Source of the DNA: Homalodisca vitripennis
Lineage: Eukaryota > Arthropoda > Insecta > Hemiptera > Cicadellidae
Length of the DNA stretch: 64,000 nucleotides
Assembly: GCF_021130785.1 (NCBI RefSeq)
Contig: NC_060211.1
Span: 29,683,001-29,747,000, forward strand
Direction of reading: 5' to 3'
Every line of letters starts with the position of its first letter. Position 1 is the stretch's first letter. The notes beneath the pieces were generated by a model, which was not told the origin of the DNA, made no database searches, and saw nothing but the letters and a program-made list of their open reading frames with translations. A program made the translations under genes and the position numbers. Shown piece by piece: positions 21,561-31,585 of this stretch.

Positions 21561-23471
21561 TGTATAATTTTTACTAATGATTTGAACAATAGACATTGTC
21601 ATATTCAAAGTCTTCGAGTAAGGTCCAGAATTAGTAATTCGATGCTCTCCTACGAATTTTGAATTTAAAAATAATGTTCTGATCAAATTACATTTCTACA
21701 AAAAAACCATTCTTTTGCAGCACATATTGAATCATCAACAATTTGCTGTTTAAAAGTATGCATCCTTAAGAGTATATAGGTCATTTCCTGAAATCTTTTA
21801 TCTTGGCACGTCCAGAATTTATCGTTTACAGTGCTTAGTAAAGACAGTCTAAGCCTAGTACTGGCGTTAGTATGAGGACTAGCATTAGGATTTGCTAATG
21901 CTGCGTTTTATCCAAGAAATGGTAGCTCTAGGTCTGTCTGAAGGATCGCGCTTTCAACTGTGCTGCAGTGGGCTTCTGTGTTGTATGTTTTCTGTGGTAT
22001 ATACTACTTGCTCTGGACCACATTTACCAGTCCGCAGGGACCTCAAAGTCACCTTCACTGAACACCTGATTATAAGGAATAATTTATGTTCTCCACTCTG
22101 TTAACAGATCATGTCTAGCTTATACCTGCTCCCGCCTTATTTAAGCACGTGCTATTCTGTGGCAAGATTTGGGTGCGGCAAAATTGTAAATTTTATTTTT
22201 CATATTTATAGTATAATATTTTTAAATAATTATAATACGTGTTGTATTATTCATGAATTATACCATTGCCTTAATGAGGACGACGAACCGTAACGCGCAT
22301 AGTATGTGTATATCAACATATTTTTTTCTAGAGGGAATATACGTGACCGGCAAAAACTATAGAAAACCGAGTTTGAACATACTACTAGTTTGATCGACAA
22401 GCAAGCTAGTATATTTACAATTAAATCATTAAAATTAACCTTGTTTACTTCTGCGTTTAGACATATTTAAATAAAATAATTTACAAACAATAACTTCTTT
22501 TTCTTTCGATAACAACGAAAAAGGTACCGGTTTTTTTGGCATTTTGCAACCAAACTTCAACTATGAAAATTGGTATCTCGGAAATGAGTGATCCGATTGT
22601 TATAAAAAATAACTACAGTAATTTCTAATATTTAATTTTTTTAAACACGAATTGTGAGCGGCCCGCTTGAGCCCAGAATTATGTGAAGAAGCATTTACCG
22701 TATAGCGTATATCCAAATGTAAAATATGTATTTACATTAATTACAATATTTACATTTGATCTCTTTGTGTCGTTTTGATGAAGTAAGTGACGAAGCTAAA
22801 AGACAATTTTACTTTAGTCAGCTAAAGGTAATGTTTTATATTTAAAAAAAGACTTTCTAAATCCAACATTTTTATTTTCACTATAATTATGGTTATTGCT
22901 GTCTATAATCTTATAGAAATAAATAGACATAATTTTTTTAAATCCTGATTTTTATTTCCATTTTTACCTTGAAAACTGTAGAACAAACAGTGACTTATTG
23001 AAGAAATTGTATTATAATTATACGAAAATCACGAATTAAAAATGTGTTAAACTTACATTAAATCATAGCTTGGCGCCTTATGTGTGAGGTGTACATTAAT
23101 GTACCTGAATGTGTTACTACACTGTACGGGGATGAATGGTGGATGATGGGAAGGTGTGGGCAAGAATGGGGGAGGGCGACGAAAGACTGATGGCACAGGG
23201 GTACACAGTTACTAAATACGGGCATGGTCCTTAATGACTCGATTCGTCCTTCAATTCTTTTAACACGGAAGTCTCTGTATATCCTTGAAGAATGGTTCCA
23301 TCTCAACCTCTGATTTCTCGGATTTTTTGTACTAGTGTTAGGGTCTCCATCACTTGTGATCTCAAGTTCATATTCTGTGTCTAAATTATCATGCACAGAC
23401 ACCAGTAACAGTGTTTACTTAGAAGTAGAATTGTTATTATTACGTGAGCGTTTATAAATACATAATCAGGA
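21561..23471. other. No gene recognised; one unidentified minus-strand ORF
   Basis: AT-rich. A 114-codon open frame on the minus strand (23058-23402) reads DNLDTEYELEITSDGDPNTS near its beginning, but its first codon is GTG, a stop lies just upstream, and no family is recognised. It overlaps a GC-richer patch at 23120-23230. Could be an exon remnant or chance. Confidence 0.45.
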
Positions 23472-23708
23472 CAAGAACGTAGCCAGTAAAAAATGTTGGG
23501 GGCGGTCCAGACAACTGATATTTTTTCCGCAGTGGACAGAGAGTAAGATCCCTTTTTTCTTCCTTAAAAGAATCTTAACACGTTTTTTGTTGAGAACGAT
23601 CTTTCAGCAGTACATGCCAGTAATACTGAATTATTTAAATAATAATAATAATCGTTTACTAAAAAAGTAATTGAAGAATTGAAAATTTGGGGGGTCTGGA
23701 CCCCTTGG
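23472..23708 (-). mobile_element. hAT-like MITE family copy, reverse orientation
   Basis: Begins CAAGAACGTAGCCAG (the family right end, reversed), carries CAACTGATATTTTTTCCGCA, GAGAACGATCTTTCAGCAGT and ATTATTTAAATAATAATAAT, and reaches GGGGGGTCTGGACCCCTTGG, close to the family left end. It then passes into the palindrome at 23709. Confidence 0.85.
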
Positions 23709-23841
23709 ACATCATTATATTAGGTATAGTTCAAATGTAACAAAATTGTATTTACGTCCCCTCGCTGATTCACGGACGTAGCCAGCGAGGGGACGTAAAT
23801 GTAATTTTGTTACATTTGAACTATACCTAATATAATGATGT
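23709..23841. repeat. Palindrome with 59-bp arms at the end of a MITE
   Basis: Left arm 23709-23767 and right arm 23783-23841 are inverted complements except at two adjacent-region positions. The 15-bp centre is ATTCACGGACGTAGC, containing a piece of the MITE terminus. The right arm and the sequence up to about 23875 match, inverted, the spacer in 18951-19020. This reads as two head-to-head copies of the MITE left end or a fold-back rearrangement. Confidence 0.88.
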
Positions 23842-23875
23842 TTTGTCTAGCATATCGTCCATTACCGTACGTGAA

Positions 23876-24183
23876 TGTTAAGATACATCTATAGATAGAT
23901 CTATGCTTGTTCAAATCATTGAATTTACATTTTTAAATAGTATTATTGATAACATGTGCAACTCATCTTCCTTAACAGACAAATCAACTAGGCTTACTCA
24001 GTACATTCTCAAAGCACAAGTGTATTGTAAGCTTTACGGTTGTATTTTGACACACTTGCTCTGCAATAAAATAATAATGATATTTTAATAGCTATTAAAG
24101 GTGACCACTTCCATTTCACGTGTGCAATATACTTTGTAAGGATTTGGATTTCATCCATGGTTGCACTTCAAGAAATGCTCAAG
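23876..24183. other. No feature recognised
   Basis: AT-rich with a 61-codon ORF of no recognisable family. Confidence 0.55.
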
Positions 24184-24315
24184 GTTTGGTTAGGGTATGT
24201 TAGGTTAGGTTAGTTTTGTTTAGTTTAGGTTAGGGTAAATTAGATTAAGTTAAGTTAGGTTAGGTTAGGTTAGGTTAGGTTAGGTTTGGTTAGGTTAGCT
24301 TAGTTTAGGTTAGTA
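24184..24315 (+). repeat. Interstitial (TTAGG)n telomere-type repeat
   Basis: Repeated GGTTAGGTTAGGTTAGG units, seven or more perfect in a row near 24255-24290, with degenerate flanking units (TTTGG, TTAGC, TTTAG). (TTAGG)n is the usual insect telomeric repeat. Here it sits between ordinary repeats, so it is interstitial. Confidence 0.88.
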
Positions 24316-25751
24316 GATCAATATTGTGAGAGAATTGCATACCAGCATTCCATCTCGCTTCTCTGGGCCTAAAGCATTTGATATGACGTCATAATTATCG
24401 TTCCAACAATACAGTCTCGTGTCTCTACGGCTGAAGTAAGTTTTCCTCATAAGAGTTGGCATTAGTAACTGACGATGAAAGTAAATGTTTGTACCATTAG
24501 TCTGTGTGTTTGAGATACATGTCTGTTTCTATCTGAATTCTGTATACTTACTATCGCGCTGCACACACTAACAAATGTCATCACGTTGCTTGACAAACCA
24601 CAAGCGTTAGCGTAAGCCTATCCGCTAGAAGTGCTGGTTTGAAAATTACAAAAAAATACAAATATAGGAAAACAATGGATTTAAAATATCATAAAAGTTT
24701 CATAAAACTTCGTACGTTTTAATAATCACGCAGAACAATATTTCCGTGTGATTTCATTTTTTGGCTATCAGTGCTTTCTCCACCCTGCTGTGCAATAGCG
24801 ACTGTGTGACACTGATGGGTGGTTTAAATTTCTCAGGGGCCTTATATAGGGTGGGTCGTAAACCAGTGATGATGTCAACCCCTCTCAGACTGCGTCATAT
24901 CTTATACTTTAGTAGCAGGCTGCAGAAAATAAAATCTTCCATCTGTGAGTATAGAGGATAAAAATAAAACAACGAAACATCGTAACAAGAATCATAATAA
25001 TATAATAATGTTATAATAATATAAACAATGTTGTATATCATTAATATAATAATAATATAATAAATAATAATGTTTATTTTTTTAAAGGTTTTTACTATAC
25101 ACATTTTCCAGTAATATACTGAACCTAATTTTCAATAATACATAAATAAAGAGAAAATAAGTAGGACCTCAAAAGCAAGCCTATTGAATCTAAGTATCAA
25201 AATAATTTTAAAAATCTTACTTTCTGAGAATAGAAATAAATAACAATAAGAAATATATAACAAGAACAACAAATTGTACATTTTGTGCTGTGTCTTAATT
25301 CATAATTCAACAAAAATAAATCATAGTTTAACAAAATAAATCATTTGAGTAAAAGAGTGACAACTATAACAACACAAATAGACGGATACAACATAAAGTA
25401 ACACAATGCAAACAAAAAAAATAAATATCGAATAGTATTACAACTCAATTGTGGTACCAACATAACTACATTACCTGCAAATTTGCTTACTTTTTTAAGT
25501 TATTGATGCAGCTCAAAATAAGAAGGAACACTCTGATATAACAAGTAATTTATACATAGAATCTGAACAAGGTTCCTACATCATCGTTTTAAATAACCAT
25601 TTTCTAACATTACTTTTATTTTTTTTTAATTTTTAATCTCTTTAATTTTATTAATTTACTTAAACAGTTTAGGATATATTCACATGTTTTTTTTTAATAT
25701 GTCATCGGAATTCTAGGAATTTTATATTTTTTTACTATCTAATCGATTCTT
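24316..25751. other. No gene recognised
   Basis: AT-rich, with an ATAAT-rich low-complexity patch at 24990-25075 and T-runs near 25615. A 66-codon ORF at 24761-24961 lies in slightly GC-richer sequence but has no recognisable family. Confidence 0.5.
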
Positions 25752-25830
25752 TAAGCCGTTGGTCCCCAGGTTAAGTGAGAGAGGGCTTTTTAGCCCTAAC
25801 TTCGCCTGGTAAAATAAGACATCTTTACTT
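25752..25830 (+). mobile_element. 3' end of a 5S-derived SINE
   Basis: TTTAAGCCGTTGGTCCCCAG, GTTAAGTGAGAGAGGGCTTT, TAGCCCTAACTTCGCCTGG and AAAATAAGACAT correspond, in plus orientation, to the tail of the SINE on the minus strand at 39008-39250. The 5S-like head is absent, as in a 5'-truncated insertion. Confidence 0.75.
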
Positions 25831-25889
25831 TACTCAACATCAGGAATAAAGTTATCACATCCTTATAACTCAACATTAGGAACATTTCC

Positions 25890-26245
25890 ACATATTTCGA
25901 AGAAAGTTACTATTACCTTTAATACGTACATAAGGATGCATGAGCTCCAAAATCTTAAGCTGTAAATACATAGGCTAAGATCGATCAGTGTTTTTCTGCC
26001 TATCGATAATCTTTATACAACATATTTGTTGCTTTATTAAGGGTGAAATTTACAATTCGTGCAAGTGGAAAATAAATATGTTTTTATAATCCTAAAGTCT
26101 TCACAGGATAATAATCTCTTAAGAAATATATAACCCTTAATATATATTTTTAATTATTTATTTGTAATTTCCAATTTAATTGATTGTCTATGAAAAAACC
26201 TAAGTATTTTGTATAATCTCTTCGCAAAACTTGTGACACAGTACT
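25890..26245 (-). pseudogene. LINE reverse-transcriptase fragment, minus strand, decayed
   Basis: Reading leftwards from about 26240 gives SQVLRRDYTKYLGFFIDNQL then NWKLQINN, the RT signature 'K-Y-L-G-x-x-x-D-x-x-L-x-W'. Then come LRVIYFLRDYYPVKTLGL, HIYFPLARIVNFT and further family-like blocks with in-frame stops. Order and spacing fit the RT thumb region of Jockey/CR1-type LINEs. The fragment ends where the MITE at 26251 begins. Confidence 0.6.
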
Positions 26246-26250
26246 CATGG

Positions 26251-26559
26251 TAAGGACGTAGCCAGCGAGGGGGTCCAAGAGGTCCGGAGCCCCACCCCCA
26301 AAATTTTCAATTTTTTTAATTACTTTTTTATTACGGTATCATTTAAATAATTCAGTATTACTTACATGTACTGCTGCAAGATCGTTCTCAACAAAGAACG
26401 GGTCAAGAACCTTTTAAGGAACAAAAAGAAACAGGTCAAGACCTTTTTAAAGAACAAAATGGGCCTTACTCTGTCCACTTCAGGAAAATATCAGTTCTCC
26501 GGACCAACCCCCCCCCCCCAAAAAAAAAAAAAAAAAAAGTTTTCCTGGCTACGTTCTTG
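26251..26559 (+). mobile_element. hAT-like MITE, 309 bp, with perfect 8-bp TSD
   Basis: The left end is TAAGGACGTAGCCAG and the right end CTGGCTACGTTCTTG, inverted complements at 13 of 15. Flanks are ACTCATGG at 26243-26250 and again at 26560-26567, identical over 8 bp. The interior has the family landmarks, including GTACTGCTGCAAGATCGTTC and a duplicated GGGTCAAGA-CCTTTTTAA segment, and C-run plus A-run hypervariable tracts near the right end. It encodes no transposase. It is the best-preserved member here for defining the family. Confidence 0.92.
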
Positions 26560-26567
26560 ACTCATGG

Positions 26568-28398
26568 CTCCAAACTATGGCCCAAAAAGGCCGCCAGATA
26601 AAAGTGAGTTTTCAAGTATTTTATTGTAATGGCAATTAGTTTTGATTTTTGGTAATTTCATGATGTGACATAAGGTATGACGATAATATATAATCTATTT
26701 TTAAAATGAGTTTTGTTTTTAGTCTACGAGGCACTTACAAAAAATTCCAACTATTATATAATAGCCAAGGTGGACATCAGTAACTTACTAGCATAGTACA
26801 TGCATAAATGTGTGTAATTCATAATTATGATCTGGCTTAAAACCTGTAACTTTCAGTAACTAATAAGCTCATATTATTTTTACACACTAACTAACATAAC
26901 GGTTTTCACTTCTTTCCGTGGTGTTTACTCGTATTTTGTAATTGTTTACTCAAATGAACCCGGGAGGTTACAAAAGAAAATTACGATCTTTATGAAACAA
27001 GTGATAAATCCCTGATAAAGGCTTTAACGATTTTGATGAAATTGTCCTAATTAAGATTAGATTAAAGAGGCAGTTAGGATTAGATAACAGCAAGTCCATA
27101 CTCTGATTATAGGAAACTACCAAGTAGTTCAACTGAGTATGGGTACAAATGTAAATAAATTGTCTTCATTTAATATTTTCTTTCATTCTAAAATTTTGTA
27201 TTATTATTTTGGTCCTAAACCATTTATTTTTCAAAAAATCAAAACTGGTTCATCAATTAAACTAAAAAAATGTGTAAGGATTAATGGACCTAGATAATTT
27301 TCTAATACGTAAATGGGATACTTACTCGTTAGATAGTGTCTTCACTTAAAGAAGAAGAAGGTATCATTAATATTTTATTCCCTCTCTTCCTGATGAAACT
27401 ATTAAAAATTTATCATTATGATTATTATCTATAATTCCCTTTATGGAGAGCGCTAATACACAAACAATTATCATGGTCCCTTTTCCCGTGTTCGCCTTTT
27501 TCTTCCCAAAAACATTTTACGCTCCAAAAAATAACGACTAACTGTGACCTTCAATTTGGTTTGTTAAATTACAATTTATTCGTGAATTGAGCGGCATAGA
27601 CGAACGAGAACGTATTTAACAAGACATGGTGAATATAGCCATGGGCGTAGCCAGAGGTTCTCCAGCAGTGCTAAAACATTCAGCGGTGAAATTGCGAATC
27701 GTAGGCTAATAGTCGAGTTATTATGGTTACTTGAAACTGCGGAATTACAGAACTGCTAGTTCTTGAGAACGGTTCTAGAACGCAGCAGTTATCAGTACAC
27801 AACGATTCCAACAGAACAGTTCCGTTCTTTGTCACCCGTCCCCACTGAAATATGAAGCATAAATTCTCCTACGAAATTCTAAGATTCTGCCATATTAAAT
27901 AGTACTTGAAATTTACATTTGATTGTATAATGTGTACCTATTAATCATACATGAGTGTTATTACTGATAATTTAAAATAACATTATATAGTTTAGATTTA
28001 GTCTACACTATTACCCCCTACAAAATTAAATTATTGGTACGGCCCTGGATAATACGTCGTGAAATCCTAGATCCAGTTGAAGTTAATAAAATCTAACACA
28101 AAGGCAATGCTAAAAATAATATGACAAGAATAGTGACTTCAATGAAAACAGAAAAATTAAACATGAAAATTCTCTATATTTCGTCTAAAATACGACATTT
28201 TCTACAGATATAAAGGTGTATACATACTAAAAAAATAACAAACAAAAGAAACATCATATGTGAATAAAACTAATTATTGTTAATTACTAAAAGTAAATAA
28301 TTTTGCATAATACAAGGAATATTTATTTATATAATAAATTTGTTGTTAATTGTGTAATTTAATAACATAAAAGAAATAGAAATGTAATAATGTTATAT
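26568..28398. other. No gene recognised; minor MITE-like end
   Basis: AT-rich. ATGGGCGTAGCCAGAGG at about 27641 resembles a hAT-like terminus but no partner end was found. A slightly GC-richer patch lies at 27750-27850. Confidence 0.5.
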
Positions 28399-28400
28399 AT

Positions 28401-28480
<80 letters not shown>

Positions 28481-28501
28481 ATATAATTTATATATATATA
28501 T
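28399..28501. repeat. (TA)n microsatellite
   Basis: About 100 bp of near-pure TA with a few AA/TT interruptions. The minus-strand ORF of Tyr/Ile repeats across it is an artefact. Confidence 0.97.
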
Positions 28502-29139
28502 AATCCAATGTTCAGGCACGGCCTTTCTACTGCATTGGCTTGTAACCTTCAAATTTTACTGCTGCCTTATAAACGATTTAAACAAAAAGCAACATCATAA
28601 AGAGCAAAGAAACAAAGGTAAAAGTCAAAGACGTAGGACATCAACACATCAAGGGACTAGTCTGTCATAAACACAGATGTACAGTACATATCCCTTTACA
28701 AACAAATTTACTAATAAAAATAAACTGTACGTATCGCTCTATATCCATACGTGAAGCAGCTAGCTTTGTTGGTGACTTGACGCAATCTATAGATTGGGAC
28801 CCTCAAGAAGGATATAAAGCCAGGTCCCGAATAAAAATTTCTAGAAAACCGGACCTATTTGTTCAGCTTTTGAATAGTTTCTTAAGGCAAAGGGCTTTTT
28901 CCCTTCCTCCTCACCACCTGGATTCATCCCATACTTAATTTATGATGCGTCACTGCGAGGAAGCTATAATGTTTAGTTTGTAAAAGTTTCAACGTTTAAA
29001 AAGTGTTGGGCCCAATGATGATCCTTGAGAAAGTCCACCCATAATTTTTACACTGCTAAATTATTTAACATTTCTGAAATACGGAACATTTTACACACGG
29101 TTTGAAGGGAAGTCGTAGTGTGATTGCAGTTTTTAGCAG
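28502..29139. other. No feature recognised
   Basis: Unremarkable AT-rich DNA leading into the GC-rich island. Confidence 0.55.
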
Positions 29140-29545
29140 AGCAGACTATACGAGGGGTGCTAACGCATGCGCACTCGGCGGGATGGAGGGACGGGTGAGC
29201 CGGCGGGAGGGACAAGGACAAAGCTACCGGTACCCCCCTGGAGGGAGTGAGAAGGAGATAGCCCTGTGGGGAGGGGAGCGAGCGCAGAGTAGCCCCTCTC
29301 GCCACCGCAAAGCTCTCACACACAGACTGCACAGTTGCTACCGAAGCCCTTTAACTTTGCCGGTACGCTCTCCGCCGCTGGCATAACCTGTTTTATTTGA
29401 AGGTGCGCTTTAATGATTACGCTGTGTTGTGAATTACTTACCCCCTCGTTACACAGTAGTGTCCCGGTACAGTGCTAGTGCGGCCACCCCTTCCTTGTGC
29501 TGCTGTGTATTTTCCCTCCAAAACTACTTCCATCACTAACAGGTA
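29140..29545 (+). promoter_or_regulatory. GC/CpG-rich island, candidate promoter and 5' exon
   Basis: A sharp rise in G+C against the AT-rich surroundings. CGCATGCGCAC near 29165 resembles the NRF1/ewg core. G-rich and C-rich tracts follow, and at about 29540 CATCACTAACAG|GTAAAATA looks like a consensus splice donor. Opposite-strand ORFs of 94 codons (29048-29332 minus, 29102-29386 plus) are probably products of the base composition. No TATA box was identified. Gene identity and direction are unknown. Confidence 0.45.
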
Positions 29546-29984
29546 AAATATATCACTATTGTAACAACATCATTCTATTCAACATTAGAACTATGTACTT
29601 TTAGGTAAAAATATCAACCAACACAGTATTTGTATGTTTATAGATATTTTAAGATTCAGTTGCCATACCTGCAAAAATTAACAGAGTATGTTTTTAATAT
29701 CTAGATAAAAAAAATTCAAGATATGCGTGTAAAAATATTGGAAGAGAGAAATTTTAATTTGGAGAATGAGAGCTTGAGAAAACAGGATTAGGATTTCAAG
29801 GTCAAACCATAATTTTATTTTTCTCGTTATGGTGGAGGAGGCGTGATGATCTACATCCTCGGTTTTTACTACTGTATTCTGTACAATAAAATGGTCCAGG
29901 GAACTGTTTTGCTTAACTACAAAAGAATTTATTTTGTTTAACTATGTTATCTAAATGTATGATTTTGTATTTCAAAATTCGTAA
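29546..29984. other. No feature recognised
   Basis: If 29545 is a real donor, this would be the start of an intron. Otherwise plain AT-rich DNA. Confidence 0.4.
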
Positions 29985-29994
29985 TAGTTTTTAT

Positions 29995-30204
29995 GAAGGA
30001 AACAGGATTTTCCGGACGTTTGCCATCGTTCAGTGATACAAAAAAGTCAGTAACACTATGTTTCGAGATCTGAAGAAGAGATCAGATTCAGATCTCGAAA
30101 CGTAGTGTTACTGACTTTTTTGTATCACTGAACGATGGCAAACGTCCAGAAAATCCTGTTTCCTTCACAATTCCATCGTAAAAAATAAACTTTAAACAAA
30201 GAAT
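29995..30204. mobile_element. Short foldback element, nearly perfect palindrome, 10-bp TSD
   Basis: Arms 29995-30073 and 30088-30166 are inverted complements at 77 of 79 positions around a 14-bp centre. The right side extends further through TTCACAATTCCATCG to CAAAGAAT, which the left end lacks. TAGTTTTTAT is present at 29985-29994 and again at 30205-30214, a perfect 10-bp direct repeat. It is a minimal member of the foldback family with the core deleted. Confidence 0.92.
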
Positions 30205-30214
30205 TAGTTTTTAT

Positions 30215-30779
30215 TTTATACTTCAAGTGAAATAGGTACTGTAGTTTTTGGCGTAGTAAATTTCCCTGACCGTTTCTACGATTGGAATGGAAATTCATTC
30301 AAAAATGTATGTTCATGAAATTTACATTGTTTTGTCAATACTTCTGCCAGTTGGGGTTCTTTTTCAGAAGAGAACAAAACTGCATTATCCTTTGGATCTC
30401 ATGCACCAATAACCTTCCAAGTCATATGAAAAACAGTTTATGAGTAACGCAGTCTTGGATAAAGCCCCAACATATTATTTATTTACTATTTTAATTAAAA
30501 ATACTGAACCCAGCAGACTTTACATTAGCCTAACACTAACTACCCATGCATGGATTGGAGAAAATTCGAGTATCGCTAGTTCCATTTCTACTACTTTATA
30601 GTCAAATATTTATTGTGGAGACAAAAAGTAAATTTGTATAGCAAACGTTGAGTTCTGAATAATTTTGACACACATGCCACATTGAACTCACATTTATACA
30701 TACATTTTTACACTCGCTCTTTTCCATTCATCGCCGGTTTTTTCCCACTTCAAATCGGGAGTAAGTCCAACATAACTCA
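30215..30779. other. No feature recognised
   Basis: AT-rich, no array or recognisable coding. Confidence 0.55.
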
Positions 30780-31090
30780 TAATAAACTCGTTCACACTAT
30801 AAAACGCGTTCGAGTTTTAAATGCTTCAAACGTAGGTGAATTTGAAATCTCAATTTCGCAAGCTGTTGACGAGACGAACCCCTCCCGGCCTGTGAGAGCA
30901 AACGTTAAATAAACTACCGTCCTGTGTCTCCTGGTTCGGTAGTTTTCTCTGCCTCTTGTCTCGTACGAGTGAACATCTCGTCCGTAGGTCAAGGTACATT
31001 TAAACATACAATATGGCGTTGTTTTTTAAATGCAGAGACTTGGCAAAGTCAACAATTGCGATGTTTTGAAAACTGGCCTGCACGACTCTC
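30780..31090. repeat. Unclassified repeat, copy 1 of a diverged pair
   Basis: Shares ordered blocks with 55490-55760: AAACTACCGT-CT, GGTAGT, TCTCTGCCT-TTG-TCTC, AACATC/ACGTC-TCG, GGCA/GTACATTT, then GACTTGGCA-AGTCAACA. The ACTACCG...CGGTAGT pair could form a stem. Both copies carry 70-76-codon ORFs that do not agree with each other, so coding is unlikely. Class unknown. Confidence 0.65.
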
Positions 31091-31499
31091 CTATTTGTAG
31101 TTAGCGACATGGTACTCTAATTAGCGTAATTAATTACATACAATAGCGAGAAATAATTTAATCGAATGATTCAATTTATTAACCTAAATCTAAATTATAA
31201 TTACTCTAGTGTTGCAATATGTTGTCCATTTGGTTCGCCTCAAACCTGATCAGAATTATCTAAACACGCCGATTTTAGTGTCCGTTTTGTGTAGATAGGG
31301 AAAAATTCGTTTACTCGCGAGGACGATCGTTTTATCCTTTTTGACGATTTCCAAAATCATTGATATGAATCAGCATGTTGTATTTAAGTTTTTTCGATAA
31401 GATTTAGAAATGCGAAATGTTTTGTCTCTGCCTGAAAAGACACACGAATGACTAATCATGTACTGTCTATAATACTACGAAATTTACCCAGTAAACTAA

Positions 31500-31585
31500 C
31501 AAAGGGCTTGTGGGCGAGTGCACATGGGGAATGATAAAATGTTAAAAAATGTTTGTTCAATAAAGTTTTTTTGAATTGAATTGAA
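31500..31585 (+). mobile_element. Probable retroelement 3' end
   Basis: TTGTTCAATAAAGTTTTTTT followed by GAATTGAATTGAA is a polyadenylation-signal-plus-short-repeat tail like the (TTTGA)n tail of the LINE at 15.4 kb. No coding part is recognisable upstream. Confidence 0.45.

Noticed and set aside
21315..21686. 123-codon minus-strand ORF
   Set aside because: It lies inside a dispersed arthropod repeat (21045-21560) and matches no domain.
23058..23402. 114-codon minus-strand ORF considered as a host exon
   Set aside because: Starts with GTG, has a stop just upstream in frame, no convincing splice acceptor, and no recognised family; left as unresolved.
28346..28552. 68-codon ORF of Tyr/Ile repeats
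   Set aside because: It is a translation of a (TA)n microsatellite.
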